The notes under the pieces were generated by a model that was not told the DNA's origin, did not search any database, and saw only the letters and a program-made list of their open reading frames with translations. Made by a program: the position numbers and the translations under genes. Positions 50,888-58,555 of a stretch of DNA of 64,000 bases are shown here, piece by piece. The stretch's first letter is position 1. Each line of letters begins with the position of its first letter. Source of the DNA: FEB-25 sp963726315 (lineage in GTDB: Bacteria; Chloroflexota; Anaerolineae; Anaerolineales; UBA4823); contig CAVSBZ010000001.1 in the NCBI GenBank assembly GCA_963726315.1, forward strand, positions 496,001 through 560,000. Direction: 5' to 3'.

Positions 50888-51313
50888 CTAATTCTCCTTA
50901 TATTGTGAATCGTTTTTGCGTTCATAATTACTCCGGTTGGAGCTACCAGCGAACAGCCATATCGAGAGCATCGACCATCAAGGCGATGCGCAGAAGGCTG
51001 GCTATAACTCACCCAATTACACGGTAACCCCAGGTGTTAAAAGTGATGGCCAGTTACAACCAACCAGAAATTAATCTCAGTATAGCAGCGTAGAGTCTCA
51101 AAAGCGTCACATAACGCCCGCAGGCTGGAAACTTTTAGTAAACAGGACGGGATTCAGCGGCTCGAATGCTTTGTCTAATAGTTACTCGTGTATGGGAAAG
51201 TATCCATGCGAGTAAGATAGCATAGCTGGCTATATTGAACACCAGCCATGCAACTGGGCAATCTGTCTTCTGACTAGGCCAAAACAGGGAATATTTTATT
51301 AATTACGATTGTT
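50888..51313. other. Intergenic region upstream of the FecR-like gene
   Basis: A 426-bp region between the FecR-like gene start and the sortase gene end (both minus strand). It holds the direct-repeat promoter 51079-51111 and a lone ACTCACCCAATTAC motif at about 51006. I see no gene in it. Confidence 0.6.
51079..51111 (-). promoter_or_regulatory. PhoB-like direct-repeat promoter, copy 2
   Basis: On the minus strand: TGTGACGCT, TT, TGAGACTCT, seven bases, TATACT. It is nearly identical to copy 1 including flanking CGC and CTGAGA bases. It lies about 190 bp upstream of the FecR-like lipoprotein gene. Confidence 0.72.
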
Positions 51314-52114
51314 TTATTTATAGCTCGTCGCGTAAACGACCACGTGGTGATCGAACTGTCCGTTGACGATGTTTCCTGCGCAGGTTATCAGCGTCAGATG
51401 GGAGAGGCCATCGAGGGATGGCTGTGGCGCTGTGCCGTTCACCGGTCCGGTACCATATATCATTGCTAGCACGGCCGGGTCGGAAAACTCCTTGAGGGAA
51501 TAGACTTTCACCTGGTCAACTGTGAAGTTAAAGTCAATGTTTGGCTTGGTATAGTGGATGATGATCAGGTCACCCGGTTCGAGATCCTGGAGGTGAGCGA
51601 ATATCTCATCTCGCCCAAGCGGATCGTTTACATGCCCGGCAATGGTAGCTGTGCCTGACTCACCCGGCAAGCCACTCCCGCGGTACCAGAACGCCGTATG
51701 CCAGACCGGATCGCCAATATCACCTTTCGGCGCATCCATCTCATTCCCCGAGGTGAGACCGACTCCAAGCACGGGGGCATTGACCTTGAGTAAAGGTATT
51801 TCAAGCTCGAGCGGAACTTCAACGGGTCCGGCTTTTATATCGAGACCCGCGTCAAAGAGCGGACCAAGGACTAATGCCGTAGGCGTCGGTTGAATTGTTG
51901 GTTGAGCAGACGTTTTAGAAGTCGATTGGGCTGTTGGTTGACCTATCGGCAGGGAAGTTGGTTGAGCCGCCCGTTGAATCGCTGGTAAAGATATAAGAGA
52001 CGGGATGGTCTTAGTCGGCGCCACTCCCGTCTCTTTTATTCCACAACCTACAAGCACCGCCGCGATGCCCAGGACGGTCAAAAAGCAACCGAGCTTGCTG
52101 CGCCGGGTGATCAT
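51314..52114 (-). CDS. Sortase (class D/E/F-like transpeptidase)
   Basis: A 266-residue extracytoplasmic protein with an N-terminal hydrophobic segment (with a lipobox-like LVGC at Cys24) and a Thr/Gln/Pro-rich linker. Its sortase domain starts near residue 95. His161 in TIAGHVND and Cys245 in TLITCAGN are the catalytic pair. The usual Arg near the end is not obvious; the segment reads FDHHVVVYAT, with His at that place. It would cleave an LPxTG-type signal and link the protein to the cell surface. The gene for an LPGTG protein starts directly upstream, and the two are 25 bp apart in one transcript. Confidence 0.85.
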   Translation of the reverse strand: MITRRSKLGCFLTVLGIAAVLVGCGIKETGVAPTKTIPSLISLPAIQRAAQPTSLPIGQPTAQSTSKTSAQPTIQPTPTALVLGPLFDAGLDIKAGPVEVPLELEIPLLKVNAPVLGVGLTSGNEMDAPKGDIGDPVWHTAFWYRGSGLPGESGTATIAGHVNDPLGRDEIFAHLQDLEPGDLIIIHYTKPNIDFNFTVDQVKVYSLKEFSDPAVLAMIYGTGPVNGTAPQPSLDGLSHLTLITCAGNIVNGQFDHHVVVYATSYK

Positions 52115-52139
52115 GCTGATCCTTCGTATAAAAATATGC

Positions 52140-53138
52140 TTATCGCCTCGGTCGAGATGTCTTGCGGTATGCTTGAATGCCTATTGCTAATGCTATGGCG
52201 CTCAAGCCACCAGCGATTACCAGACCCCAAGGAGTAACATCGTTTCGAATGGGTGCACCACCAGTGCCAGGCAGAGCAGTGACAGCCGGTAAATTCGTGG
52301 CTGTGGCTGCCGGTGGCGCTGATGTAGCTGTTGGAGGTGGTGGGGTCCCTGATGTGGCTGTTGGGGCCGGTGTTTCGCTTGGGGGCGTCGAAGTCGCGGT
52401 TGGTGGTCCGGATGTGGGTGTTTCGGTTGCTTGCGCACCGCAGTTTGGACCAGTGATAACGTTGGAATCCAACGTCACGGCACCAGTTTGCGCCAAGGCT
52501 CGACCGTCCAGGGTTGCATTGGTATTGAGGGTGATGGACGTGAGCGCAAGAATGTTGCCGATGAACGAAGTGGTTGTATCGAGAGTTGCGGAGCTAGCGA
52601 CCCTCCACCACACGTTACATGGATCGCCACCTGTAACCGAAGAACCGGGCGATGTAATGAGCGTTGATGCAGATTTGAAAATCCAGACACCAGCCCCATT
52701 GAGGGTAAGATTTCCAGACAGTGTGAAGGCGGTGGCGCAGTAGGTACCCGGTCCAAGTGGCGAGACCAGGGTTAGGTCTTGCACGCCTGGGTAGGTTGTA
52801 TCACATGACTGGTCGAGAAATGTAAATGCAGCCGTAGAATCAACCTGAGCCGCAGCTGCGCTCGCATCACCGGCGTGAATCGTGCCGGGAGGACCGACGA
52901 TACCTGGTGGAAAACCCACGACTGCGCTGCCCGGACTGACACCAAGATCGCCGGGCATGGTGGTGGGACCGGTATTGGTTACTGTCGTACCAGCCAAAAC
53001 CGAATAACTCGCTGCTGCACCCAGGCTGGGTGAAATGCCCGCCAGCCGGCTTGCAGATACATTGGTTGATGGGCCTGCTATAAATACTGACAACATAATC
53101 AGGATGAGTAAAATAGGTAAATACTTTAGTTTATGCAT
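52140..53138 (-). CDS. Ice-binding-fold (DUF3494) surface protein with an LPGTG sorting signal
   Basis: A 332-residue secreted protein. A signal peptide is followed by a domain of about 200 residues matching the ice-binding-like/DUF3494 beta-solenoid family (LGAAASYSVLAGTTVTNTG, MPGDLGVSPG, LSGNLTLNGAGVWIFKSAST, NILALTSITLNTNATLDGRAL). A Pro/Thr/Ser-rich wall-spanning stretch follows. Then comes LPGTG at 289-293, a membrane helix and a basic tail (YRKTSRPRR). It should be anchored by the sortase encoded next to it. Many members of this fold are adhesins rather than antifreeze proteins, so ice binding is not assured. Confidence 0.87.
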   Translation of the reverse strand: MHKLKYLPILLILIMLSVFIAGPSTNVSASRLAGISPSLGAAASYSVLAGTTVTNTGPTTMPGDLGVSPGSAVVGFPPGIVGPPGTIHAGDASAAAAQVDSTAAFTFLDQSCDTTYPGVQDLTLVSPLGPGTYCATAFTLSGNLTLNGAGVWIFKSASTLITSPGSSVTGGDPCNVWWRVASSATLDTTTSFIGNILALTSITLNTNATLDGRALAQTGAVTLDSNVITGPNCGAQATETPTSGPPTATSTPPSETPAPTATSGTPPPPTATSAPPAATATNLPAVTALPGTGGAPIRNDVTPWGLVIAGGLSAIALAIGIQAYRKTSRPRR

Positions 53139-53210
53139 TTTATTCGGCCTCCTTCCACAAACATTCCATCAAGTAATACAATCTTTGTCTTGTTACATAT
53201 ATTTCAATTA

Positions 53211-53243
53211 ATGATATTCGCGAAGTGTCTCAATAGTGTCACA
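53211..53243 (-). promoter_or_regulatory. PhoB-like direct-repeat promoter, copy 3
   Basis: On the minus strand: TGTGACACT, AT, TGAGACACT, seven bases, TATCAT. Here the two 9-mers match in eight positions. It lies 73 bp upstream of the ice-binding-fold protein gene, the right distance for its promoter. Confidence 0.72.
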
Positions 53244-53303
53244 TTCCACCACAGCAGAATCAATCGTATTATATCTATTTTAGACTTTAGTGGCAATACA
53301 ACC

Positions 53304-53663
53304 TCATCTCTGGGCTAAGTCATCGTCTGTTTTGGAAGGTTCGATGGATACAGGTGGTTCACCTTCAGCGGTGATAGATTGGGGAGAGAGCAAAGGCTCG
53401 GAAGGATCGGCCGGCGAGCCGGCTTGCAGAATTGGTTCAGCTCTCTCCATCAGATGGGTGAGCCGCTCCATGCTGCTGGTCACTAATGGCAAAGGCGGTC
53501 CATCCAGCACACCCGCACCTGCTGTTGAAGCTATCGGACCAGGATACCCACTGGCTTGAGCCAGGCCGGTGGTTGAAAATGCGGGCAAGATCAGCATCAG
53601 CACCAGGATGGCGCGGACTGCTGTGCTCAGACGGTGGTGGCCGTGTTTTGTTCGTGTTTGCAT
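53304..53663 (-). CDS. Small secreted protein of unknown function
   Basis: A 119-residue protein with a basic N-terminus, a hydrophobic signal segment ending in GLAQA and a low-complexity mature part rich in Pro, Ser, Gly and Glu. No family is recognised. GAGGAGAAG precedes the ATG. It lies upstream of the ice-binding-fold protein gene on the same strand, but that gene has its own promoter, so cotranscription is unclear. Confidence 0.55.
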   Translation of the reverse strand: MQTRTKHGHHRLSTAVRAILVLMLILPAFSTTGLAQASGYPGPIASTAGAGVLDGPPLPLVTSSMERLTHLMERAEPILQAGSPADPSEPLLSPQSITAEGEPPVSIEPSKTDDDLAQR

Positions 53664-54180
53664 TTCTTCTCCTCTGTGGAATTGATTAAATTACCCCATA
53701 CCCGGTGCTTCTAACCGCCTCGGGTTATTCGAAGGTCCCTAATTAATTTAGGGATATTGGAGCCGATATTTGACAAACATTTAACCTTGTACAGGGGTTC
53801 AACAAATAATATCAGTAAAAAAAAGGATTTGTAAACTTAATCCTGTCATAATCCTGGACGATAAAGCACACCCAAACCCGCTCGTATTGGACCCTCTTCC
53901 AGCTCGTTCAGTCGAGACGCTGAGGTCGAGCCGGATTTAGACGATAATATTTGACCAGTTTGTACTTTTCCTGTAAACATATTTCAGGACTTGACATATC
54001 AGGACTACACATTCTCAACTAACAACTAATAACTAATCGCTGTTCTTTACCCTACGATTTCCTTAAATCTTCTTAAACCTCTTGTGGATTAGAACTTATG
54101 TGCTATAATTAGACTGCTTTCCTATGGTTTGTTAGAATGAAAGCAGTCGTATACCGGTCGGTCTTTACCGGTAAAGGTGT

Positions 54181-54332
54181 AATTACTCACCCATTTTATG
54201 AATAGTAAAAATACCTCGACTATCACACAGCTCAAACCTCAAGACTCCTCCCCTAAAAACATGTTTTTTGTTTTTGGGGGAGGCGGGAGGGGGGCATTCT
54301 TTTTTTTTATGCATCTGGATAACAGGATTTAT
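54181..54332. repeat. Dispersed intergenic repeat, copy 2
   Basis: The shorter copy of the element at 8687-8893. It shares ATTACTCACCCA, ACTCCTCCCCTAAAAACA, a T-rich block, GGGGGAGG/GGGAGGGGGG and ATAACAGGA in the same order. The C-rich and G-rich blocks can form a hairpin (CCTCCCC with GGGGGAGG). Confidence 0.55.
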
Positions 54333-54386
54333 CACCTCAAATTTTGAATGTGTCGAGGTTAATTTTCGATCGGTGAGTAATTACAT

Positions 54387-54511
54387 CAGTGTACTTCTGT
54401 ACAGATCAGTGCTCTCCTGTATCGGTCAGTGCTCTCCTGTATCGGTCAGTGTTCTTCTGTATCGGTTGTTCTTTACCGATATGTTCTTTACCGATATGAT
54501 GTTTACCGGTA
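54387..54511. repeat. Short tandem repeats (20-bp and 15-bp units)
   Basis: Four 20-bp units from 54387 to 54466 of the form CAGTGCTCTCCTGTATCGGT. Three 15-bp units of the form TGTTCTTTACCGATA follow, the last diverged. Units abut directly with no spacers. The shared ATCGGT/ACCGAT core links the two unit types. Confidence 0.7.
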
Positions 54512-54980
54512 GGAGTGTCTTCCTCCCACATCAGTATGACCTGTACCGTTATAACTGTTCTTTAGCCACATCACCTCACCAAAAATGATCATTACTTATT
54601 CCCAATCACTAACCGCCTACCCACCAAGTTACCTAATTCCCTGATTGCCTGATTGACTAATTACCTTATCGCCAGATACCGAACGATCTTCTCGGTGCAA
54701 TTACCTTATTACCTGATACCTGATAACTACTTACCGATTCCCCATGAATTGTTTCGAATTATTTTTTTTCTGAAACAAATCCAGGATTGAGACCCCGATC
54801 TATGAGTCGTTCCTCTTCGTTATTTTTACCGAACGACTCAACATCCACCATACGCGGAGAATAAATGCCAGTTCATCTCTACGCCCACAACATTTCCCTC
54901 ATTACCATCCTCCTCGAGTGCATCCCTCCAGGGATATGATAAAATTGAGCGCATTCTAGTAAAAGGAGCAAAAATTACTC

Positions 54981-55820
54981 ATGGACCAACCTCAAGGACA
55001 AAAGCCTGCCCTGACCGTTATCATCCAGTCATGGTGGACTCCAGCACTGGCTGTGATCATGCTGGTGGTTGGGTTATTGGTAGGTTTTTTCGGGCGTGGT
55101 TTAATAACCAAGAACGCCGAGCCAACCGGAGAAGTCGCGGCTGTCACTACACCTGTGGCAACCTCAGCGGCTACACTTGCGGCTGACGTCGTATCCGGCC
55201 CAACACCCACAGTCAACCCAACCGTGGCCGCCATTACCACCAGCGATGAGCTGATGGCCTACCTGGTGAGCAATACCACCCACTTCGAGGGCGACCCCAA
55301 CGCCAAGGTCACAATTATCGAATTTAGCGACTATCAGTGACCCTACTGCGGGCGTTTCGCCGCTGACGCGGGTCGTCAGATACAAACAACTTACGTAGAT
55401 ACAGGAAAGGTGCGTTTCGGCTATTTTAACTTCGCCTTCCTGGGTGATGAATCAGTGTGGTCAGCTGAAGCCGCTGAGTGTGCCGGTGATCAGGATGCCT
55501 TCTGGGAATACCACGATTATCTTTTCTCCCATCAAAATGGTGAGAACCAGGGGGCATTCAGCAAGGACAATCTGAAAGGGTTTGCAGTTACCTTGGGGCT
55601 GGATACCAAAACTTTTAACACCTGCCTCGACTCTGGGAAATACACTCAGTTTGTCGAGGACCAGACCACTAAGGCGCGTGAATTGGGAGTCCAATCCACA
55701 CCAACCTTTGCCGTTAATGGTCAGGGCGTTACTGGTGCGCAGCCTTTTGATGCCTTCCAAAAGATCATCGAGGGAATTCTCAACCCGATTACCCCCGCCC
55801 CAATTACCCCAACCCCATAA
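54981..55820 (+). CDS. DsbA-like thioredoxin-fold protein with in-frame TGA at the active site; probable selenoprotein
   Basis: The frame from the ATG at 54981 meets one TGA (55338-55340) and continues open to 55820, giving 279 residues if TGA is read. The N-terminus has one membrane helix (residues about 14-34) and an Ala/Thr/Pro-rich linker. The thioredoxin-fold part follows: TIIEFSDYQ-TGA-PYCGRFA, so codon 120 replaces the first Cys of the CPYC motif and Cys123 is kept. Downstream are FNFAFLGDESVWSAEAAECA, DQDAFWEYHDYLFSHQ and the cis-Pro loop VQSTPTFAVNG. All are intact, as expected for a working DsbA/BdbD-like oxidoreductase outside the membrane. A SECIS-like hairpin starts 22 nt after TGA. 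The alternatives are a recent nonsense mutation or a sequencing error. Confidence 0.75.
55363..55379 (+). promoter_or_regulatory. SECIS-like hairpin downstream of the in-frame TGA
   Basis: CTGACG (55363-55368) pairs perfectly with CGTCAG (55374-55379) around the loop CGGGT. The loop begins 28 nt after TGA and has G at its second position. Bacterial SECIS elements have a short stem with an apical G in the loop, roughly 16-37 nt after UGA, so this fits. A competing hairpin (55348-55363, TTT loop) also exists and lacks a loop G. Confidence 0.55.
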
Positions 55821-55841
55821 ATCCCCGCGAGTTTACCATCA

Positions 55842-55884
55842 CAGCGAGCAGTTGCCAGCCACCTGCTCGCTGATGTTTTGTTGG
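55842..55884 (+). terminator. Rho-independent terminator after the thioredoxin-fold gene
   Basis: CAGCGAGCAG (55842-55851) pairs with CTGCTCGCTG (55863-55872), 11-nt loop, followed by a T-rich tail (ATGTTTTGTTGG). It lies 22 bp after the stop at 55820, which supports the downstream half of the TGA-interrupted gene being part of a real transcription unit. Confidence 0.75.
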
Positions 55885-55934
55885 TATACTTTAGCATACG
55901 CGAAAGCGATTCCTGGACCCTGAATTTTGTCACC

Positions 55935-57089
55935 ATGCCATCCATCAACAACCCCACCATCAGCTCGAATGATATCGTCCGCCCCACCCTGGTGGAGGTG
56001 GACTTCACCCGGCTTTCAGACAATTTCAACGCCATCCGCCAGCACGTCGCTCCTGCCAGGGTAATGCCCATCCTCAAAGCAAACGCCTACGGTCATGGAC
56101 TAATCCGCGTGGCGCAGCTGATGGAATCACTCGGGGCTGATTATATCGGTGTGGCTGTTCTGGAAGAGGGCATCCTGCTGCGTGAAAATGGCATCCATAT
56201 CCCCATCCTGGTGCTGGGAGGTATCCTGGGCAATCAGGTGCCGGGATTCTTGAAATATGACCTGACCATCACGGCTTCATCGATTGATAAACTGACCCAG
56301 GTGGATGAAATCGCTGCTCAATTAGGAGTTAAGGCCAGGGTTCACTTGAAGATTGACACCGGCATGGAGCGCATCGGAGTGCATTATTACCACGCCCAGG
56401 ATTTCCTGGAGACTGCTTTGAAATGTAAATCGATCGACCTGGAAGGCATCTATTCGCACTTTGCCAATGCCGACCAGCCCGACCTGCATGATGCCCGTGT
56501 CCAGCTTGAACGCTTCGAGGAAGTGCTTTCTTACTTTGAAAGGCACAGCTTGCCTCCCCCAGCACTGCGGCACATGGCGAACTCCCCTGCCATCCTGCAG
56601 CTTCCTGAAGCCAACTTTGATCTCGTCCGCCCCGGGTTGCTCCTATATGGGGTTTACCCATCCTTTGAGATCCCCCATACGGTTATCGTCCATCCGGCGC
56701 TTAGCTGGAAAAGCCGCGTGGTATATTTCAAAGTCATTTTACCCGGGCACCCGGTCGGATACGGTTCCACCTGGCAATCGGATCACATGGTGCGGGCGGT
56801 GACTGCCCCGGTGGGTTACGGCGATGGTTATTTCCGCAGTATGTCGGACAAAGCACACGTGCTCCTGCGGGGTAAGAAGTACCCGGTAGTCGGGCGCATA
56901 TCCATGGACCAGATCGTGATCAATATTGAGTGGGATAGCGGTTATAACGACGACGAGGTCGTCTTGATTGGGGAGTCAGGTGGTGAATCGATCACCTGCG
57001 AAGATCTGGCTTCCTGGGCAGGGACCATCCCCTATGAAATCCTGACCAATATCAACACGCGTGTCCCGCGTATCTATATAGGAGAATGA
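55935..57089 (+). CDS. alr: Alanine racemase
   Basis: A 384-residue PLP-dependent racemase making D-alanine for peptidoglycan. Lys48 in MPILKANAYGHG is the PLP lysine. The family blocks IDTGMERIGV, YSHFANAD, VRPGLLLYG, VGYGDGYFR (with the active-site Tyr region) and GRISMDQIVI are all present in order. I start at the ATG at 55935 (MPSINNP); a longer frame to 55878 would run into the terminator tail. It is the only clear cell-wall gene in the window. Confidence 0.96.
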   Translation: MPSINNPTISSNDIVRPTLVEVDFTRLSDNFNAIRQHVAPARVMPILKANAYGHGLIRVAQLMESLGADYIGVAVLEEGILLRENGIHIPILVLGGILGNQVPGFLKYDLTITASSIDKLTQVDEIAAQLGVKARVHLKIDTGMERIGVHYYHAQDFLETALKCKSIDLEGIYSHFANADQPDLHDARVQLERFEEVLSYFERHSLPPPALRHMANSPAILQLPEANFDLVRPGLLLYGVYPSFEIPHTVIVHPALSWKSRVVYFKVILPGHPVGYGSTWQSDHMVRAVTAPVGYGDGYFRSMSDKAHVLLRGKKYPVVGRISMDQIVINIEWDSGYNDDEVVLIGESGGESITCEDLASWAGTIPYEILTNINTRVPRIYIGE

Positions 57090-57148
57090 TTATCTACTTA
57101 TAAATTTAGCGGATAGGTAAGTGATGTCGACCAAAATCCCAGCATCCA

Positions 57149-58039
57149 TCAGGTAGGTAAAATATTGGGTTCTAACCTCTCTGAGACCAGCACCACCAGC
57201 CCGGCAAAGATCAAAAAGATACCGAAAGCCCCCGCGATCGTTAACGTCTCATGCAGGAACACCACGCCTAATATTCCGGCAGTCAACGGCTCTCCCAAAG
57301 TGAGGCTGGCAGCAGTAGCCACCGGCACCAGGCGCAGCCCGCGTGCGAACAGAGTGTATGCCACTCCTGCCGTGATCACACCCAGATGAAGTACCACCAG
57401 CAGCCCTGCCGGCTCCTTCAGCCAGTCCAGGTTGGCCTTGAACAGCAGCGGCAGGACGAAGCAAGCTCCAAGGCAGAACGTTACTGCCATGACCGACTCT
57501 GGTGAATGCGTATCGATCAAACCTTTGCTGACCGTAGTAAATACTGCATACGAACCCCCAGCACAGATCGCCAGGAAGATGCCAAATGGGTCGATATTGA
57601 TCTTCTCACCCACTGCCACCAGCAGCGCGCAGCCAATGATCCCCAGCAAGGTGGCAATTCCCCAGCGCCGGCTGGGACGCTCCCCTCGCACGATGAATCC
57701 GATCAAGCCTGCCAGGATCGGTGTGCTGCCGATCCCCACGATGGTGCCTACAGCCACACCTGCACGCGCCACGCCGGCGAAGAAGAATAGCTGATATGCC
57801 GCCATACTCACTGCCCCTGCCAGGGTTGGCCAGAACGACCAGGGTTTCCCATCACGCAGCGTACCCCGCATCACTGCGATTGCCAGCAGGGTCAACCCAC
57901 CTACGGCGATGCGCAGGGTGCCGATAATGATGGGTTGCGCTCCGGCTGGTGCCAGTGCCTGGGCTGTTCCGTTGGTGCCCCACAGGCAGGCAGCAATCAA
58001 CACCAGCCAATATCCCTGGTACTTCATTAAGTCCTTCAT
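57149..58039 (-). CDS. EamA/DMT-family transporter
   Basis: A 296-residue protein with ten predicted membrane helices in two EamA repeats (first about 10-140, second about 150-285). LVLIAACLWGTNGTAQALA starts the first, and ASLTLGEPLTAGILGVVFLHE is the signature near the end of the second. Such proteins export or import amino acids, nucleosides or other metabolites. Substrate unknown. Confidence 0.9.
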   Translation of the reverse strand: MKDLMKYQGYWLVLIAACLWGTNGTAQALAPAGAQPIIIGTLRIAVGGLTLLAIAVMRGTLRDGKPWSFWPTLAGAVSMAAYQLFFFAGVARAGVAVGTIVGIGSTPILAGLIGFIVRGERPSRRWGIATLLGIIGCALLVAVGEKINIDPFGIFLAICAGGSYAVFTTVSKGLIDTHSPESVMAVTFCLGACFVLPLLFKANLDWLKEPAGLLVVLHLGVITAGVAYTLFARGLRLVPVATAASLTLGEPLTAGILGVVFLHETLTIAGAFGIFLIFAGLVVLVSERLEPNILPT

Positions 58040-58073
58040 CGTCCAGAAAGTTTATGGAGCAGGTCTATGTGCA

Positions 58074-58406
58074 TCACTTTTTTGGCAAGCTGGAGGCATA
58101 ATCATAGCCGGCTTGAACCCATTTCAGAAGGTCTGCATCGATCGCGGTGCCTTCAGGTGCCACCAACACCCAACCTGCCATGGGCTTCCCTGGCATAACC
58201 ATAAAAGGACGCACATGAGGTTGGGCTAATGCCGCATCATTGTTATCGGCACCCACCCGCACGATCATGTCTTCACCCTGTATGCCACAAGCCAGGTTCC
58301 CATTGAAGATAAACCCGACCCCACCAAACATTTTCTTCTCGACTATCGTTGGGTAGGCTTTCAGGGCAACACGGATGCGCTCAGCGAGGAGTTGGTTGTA
58401 AGGCAT
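58074..58406 (-). CDS. TfoX N-terminal-domain protein
   Basis: A 110-residue protein with the TfoX_N fold: EKKMFGGVGFIFNGNLACGI, then MIVRVGADN, and FMVMPGKPMAGWVLV. It lacks the C-terminal TfoX domain. Single-domain members are common in bacteria and not linked to competence. I start at the ATG at 58406; a TTG at 58418 is possible. It lies 35 bp before the EamA gene on the same strand. Confidence 0.85.
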   Translation of the reverse strand: MPYNQLLAERIRVALKAYPTIVEKKMFGGVGFIFNGNLACGIQGEDMIVRVGADNNDAALAQPHVRPFMVMPGKPMAGWVLVAPEGTAIDADLLKWVQAGYDYASSLPKK

Positions 58407-58486
58407 GGGCGGTTCCAATCTGACTCAAGTTGCGGAGAATTCTACCCTAGACTTTAACCTTATCGATGGTTTTCTTATCTGTGTTA

Positions 58487-58535
58487 TTAAAAAAAAACCT
58501 GGCATGTCCTAAGTTCTTGTTTCAAGGCATGCCAG
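58487..58535 (-). terminator. Rho-independent terminator of the Hdr/Flx operon
   Basis: CTGGCATG (58499-58506) pairs with CATGCCAG (58528-58535). On the minus strand it is followed by a run of nine or more U (58487-58497). It lies 20 bp after the stop of the FlxA-like gene. Confidence 0.8.
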
Positions 58536-58555
58536 ATATGCAAGTCTATCAATAT

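Larger units (their letters stand above)
53664..54980. other. 1.3-kb gene-free, repeat-rich region
   Basis: An AT-rich stretch without a convincing gene on either strand. It contains a 7-bp palindrome (TCCCTAA/TTAGGGA, 53736-53754), the dispersed repeat copy at 54181-54332, short tandem repeats (54387-54511), and scattered simple phrases such as ACCTGATA and TTACCTTATTACC. It looks like a decayed or recombination-prone region. A possible -10 box (TATGAT, 54935-54940) precedes the thioredoxin-fold gene at 54981. Confidence 0.6.

Noticed and set aside
54387..54511. Short repeats considered as a CRISPR array
   Set aside because: Units of 20 and 15 bp abut without spacers and no cas gene is present.
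54981..55340. Reading the thioredoxin-fold gene as two genes or a pseudogene
   Set aside because: The frame is the same on both sides of a single TGA, the 23 codons between the halves encode conserved active-site residues, and the TGA is at the reactive Cys. A selenoprotein explains this better, although a sequencing error cannot be excluded.
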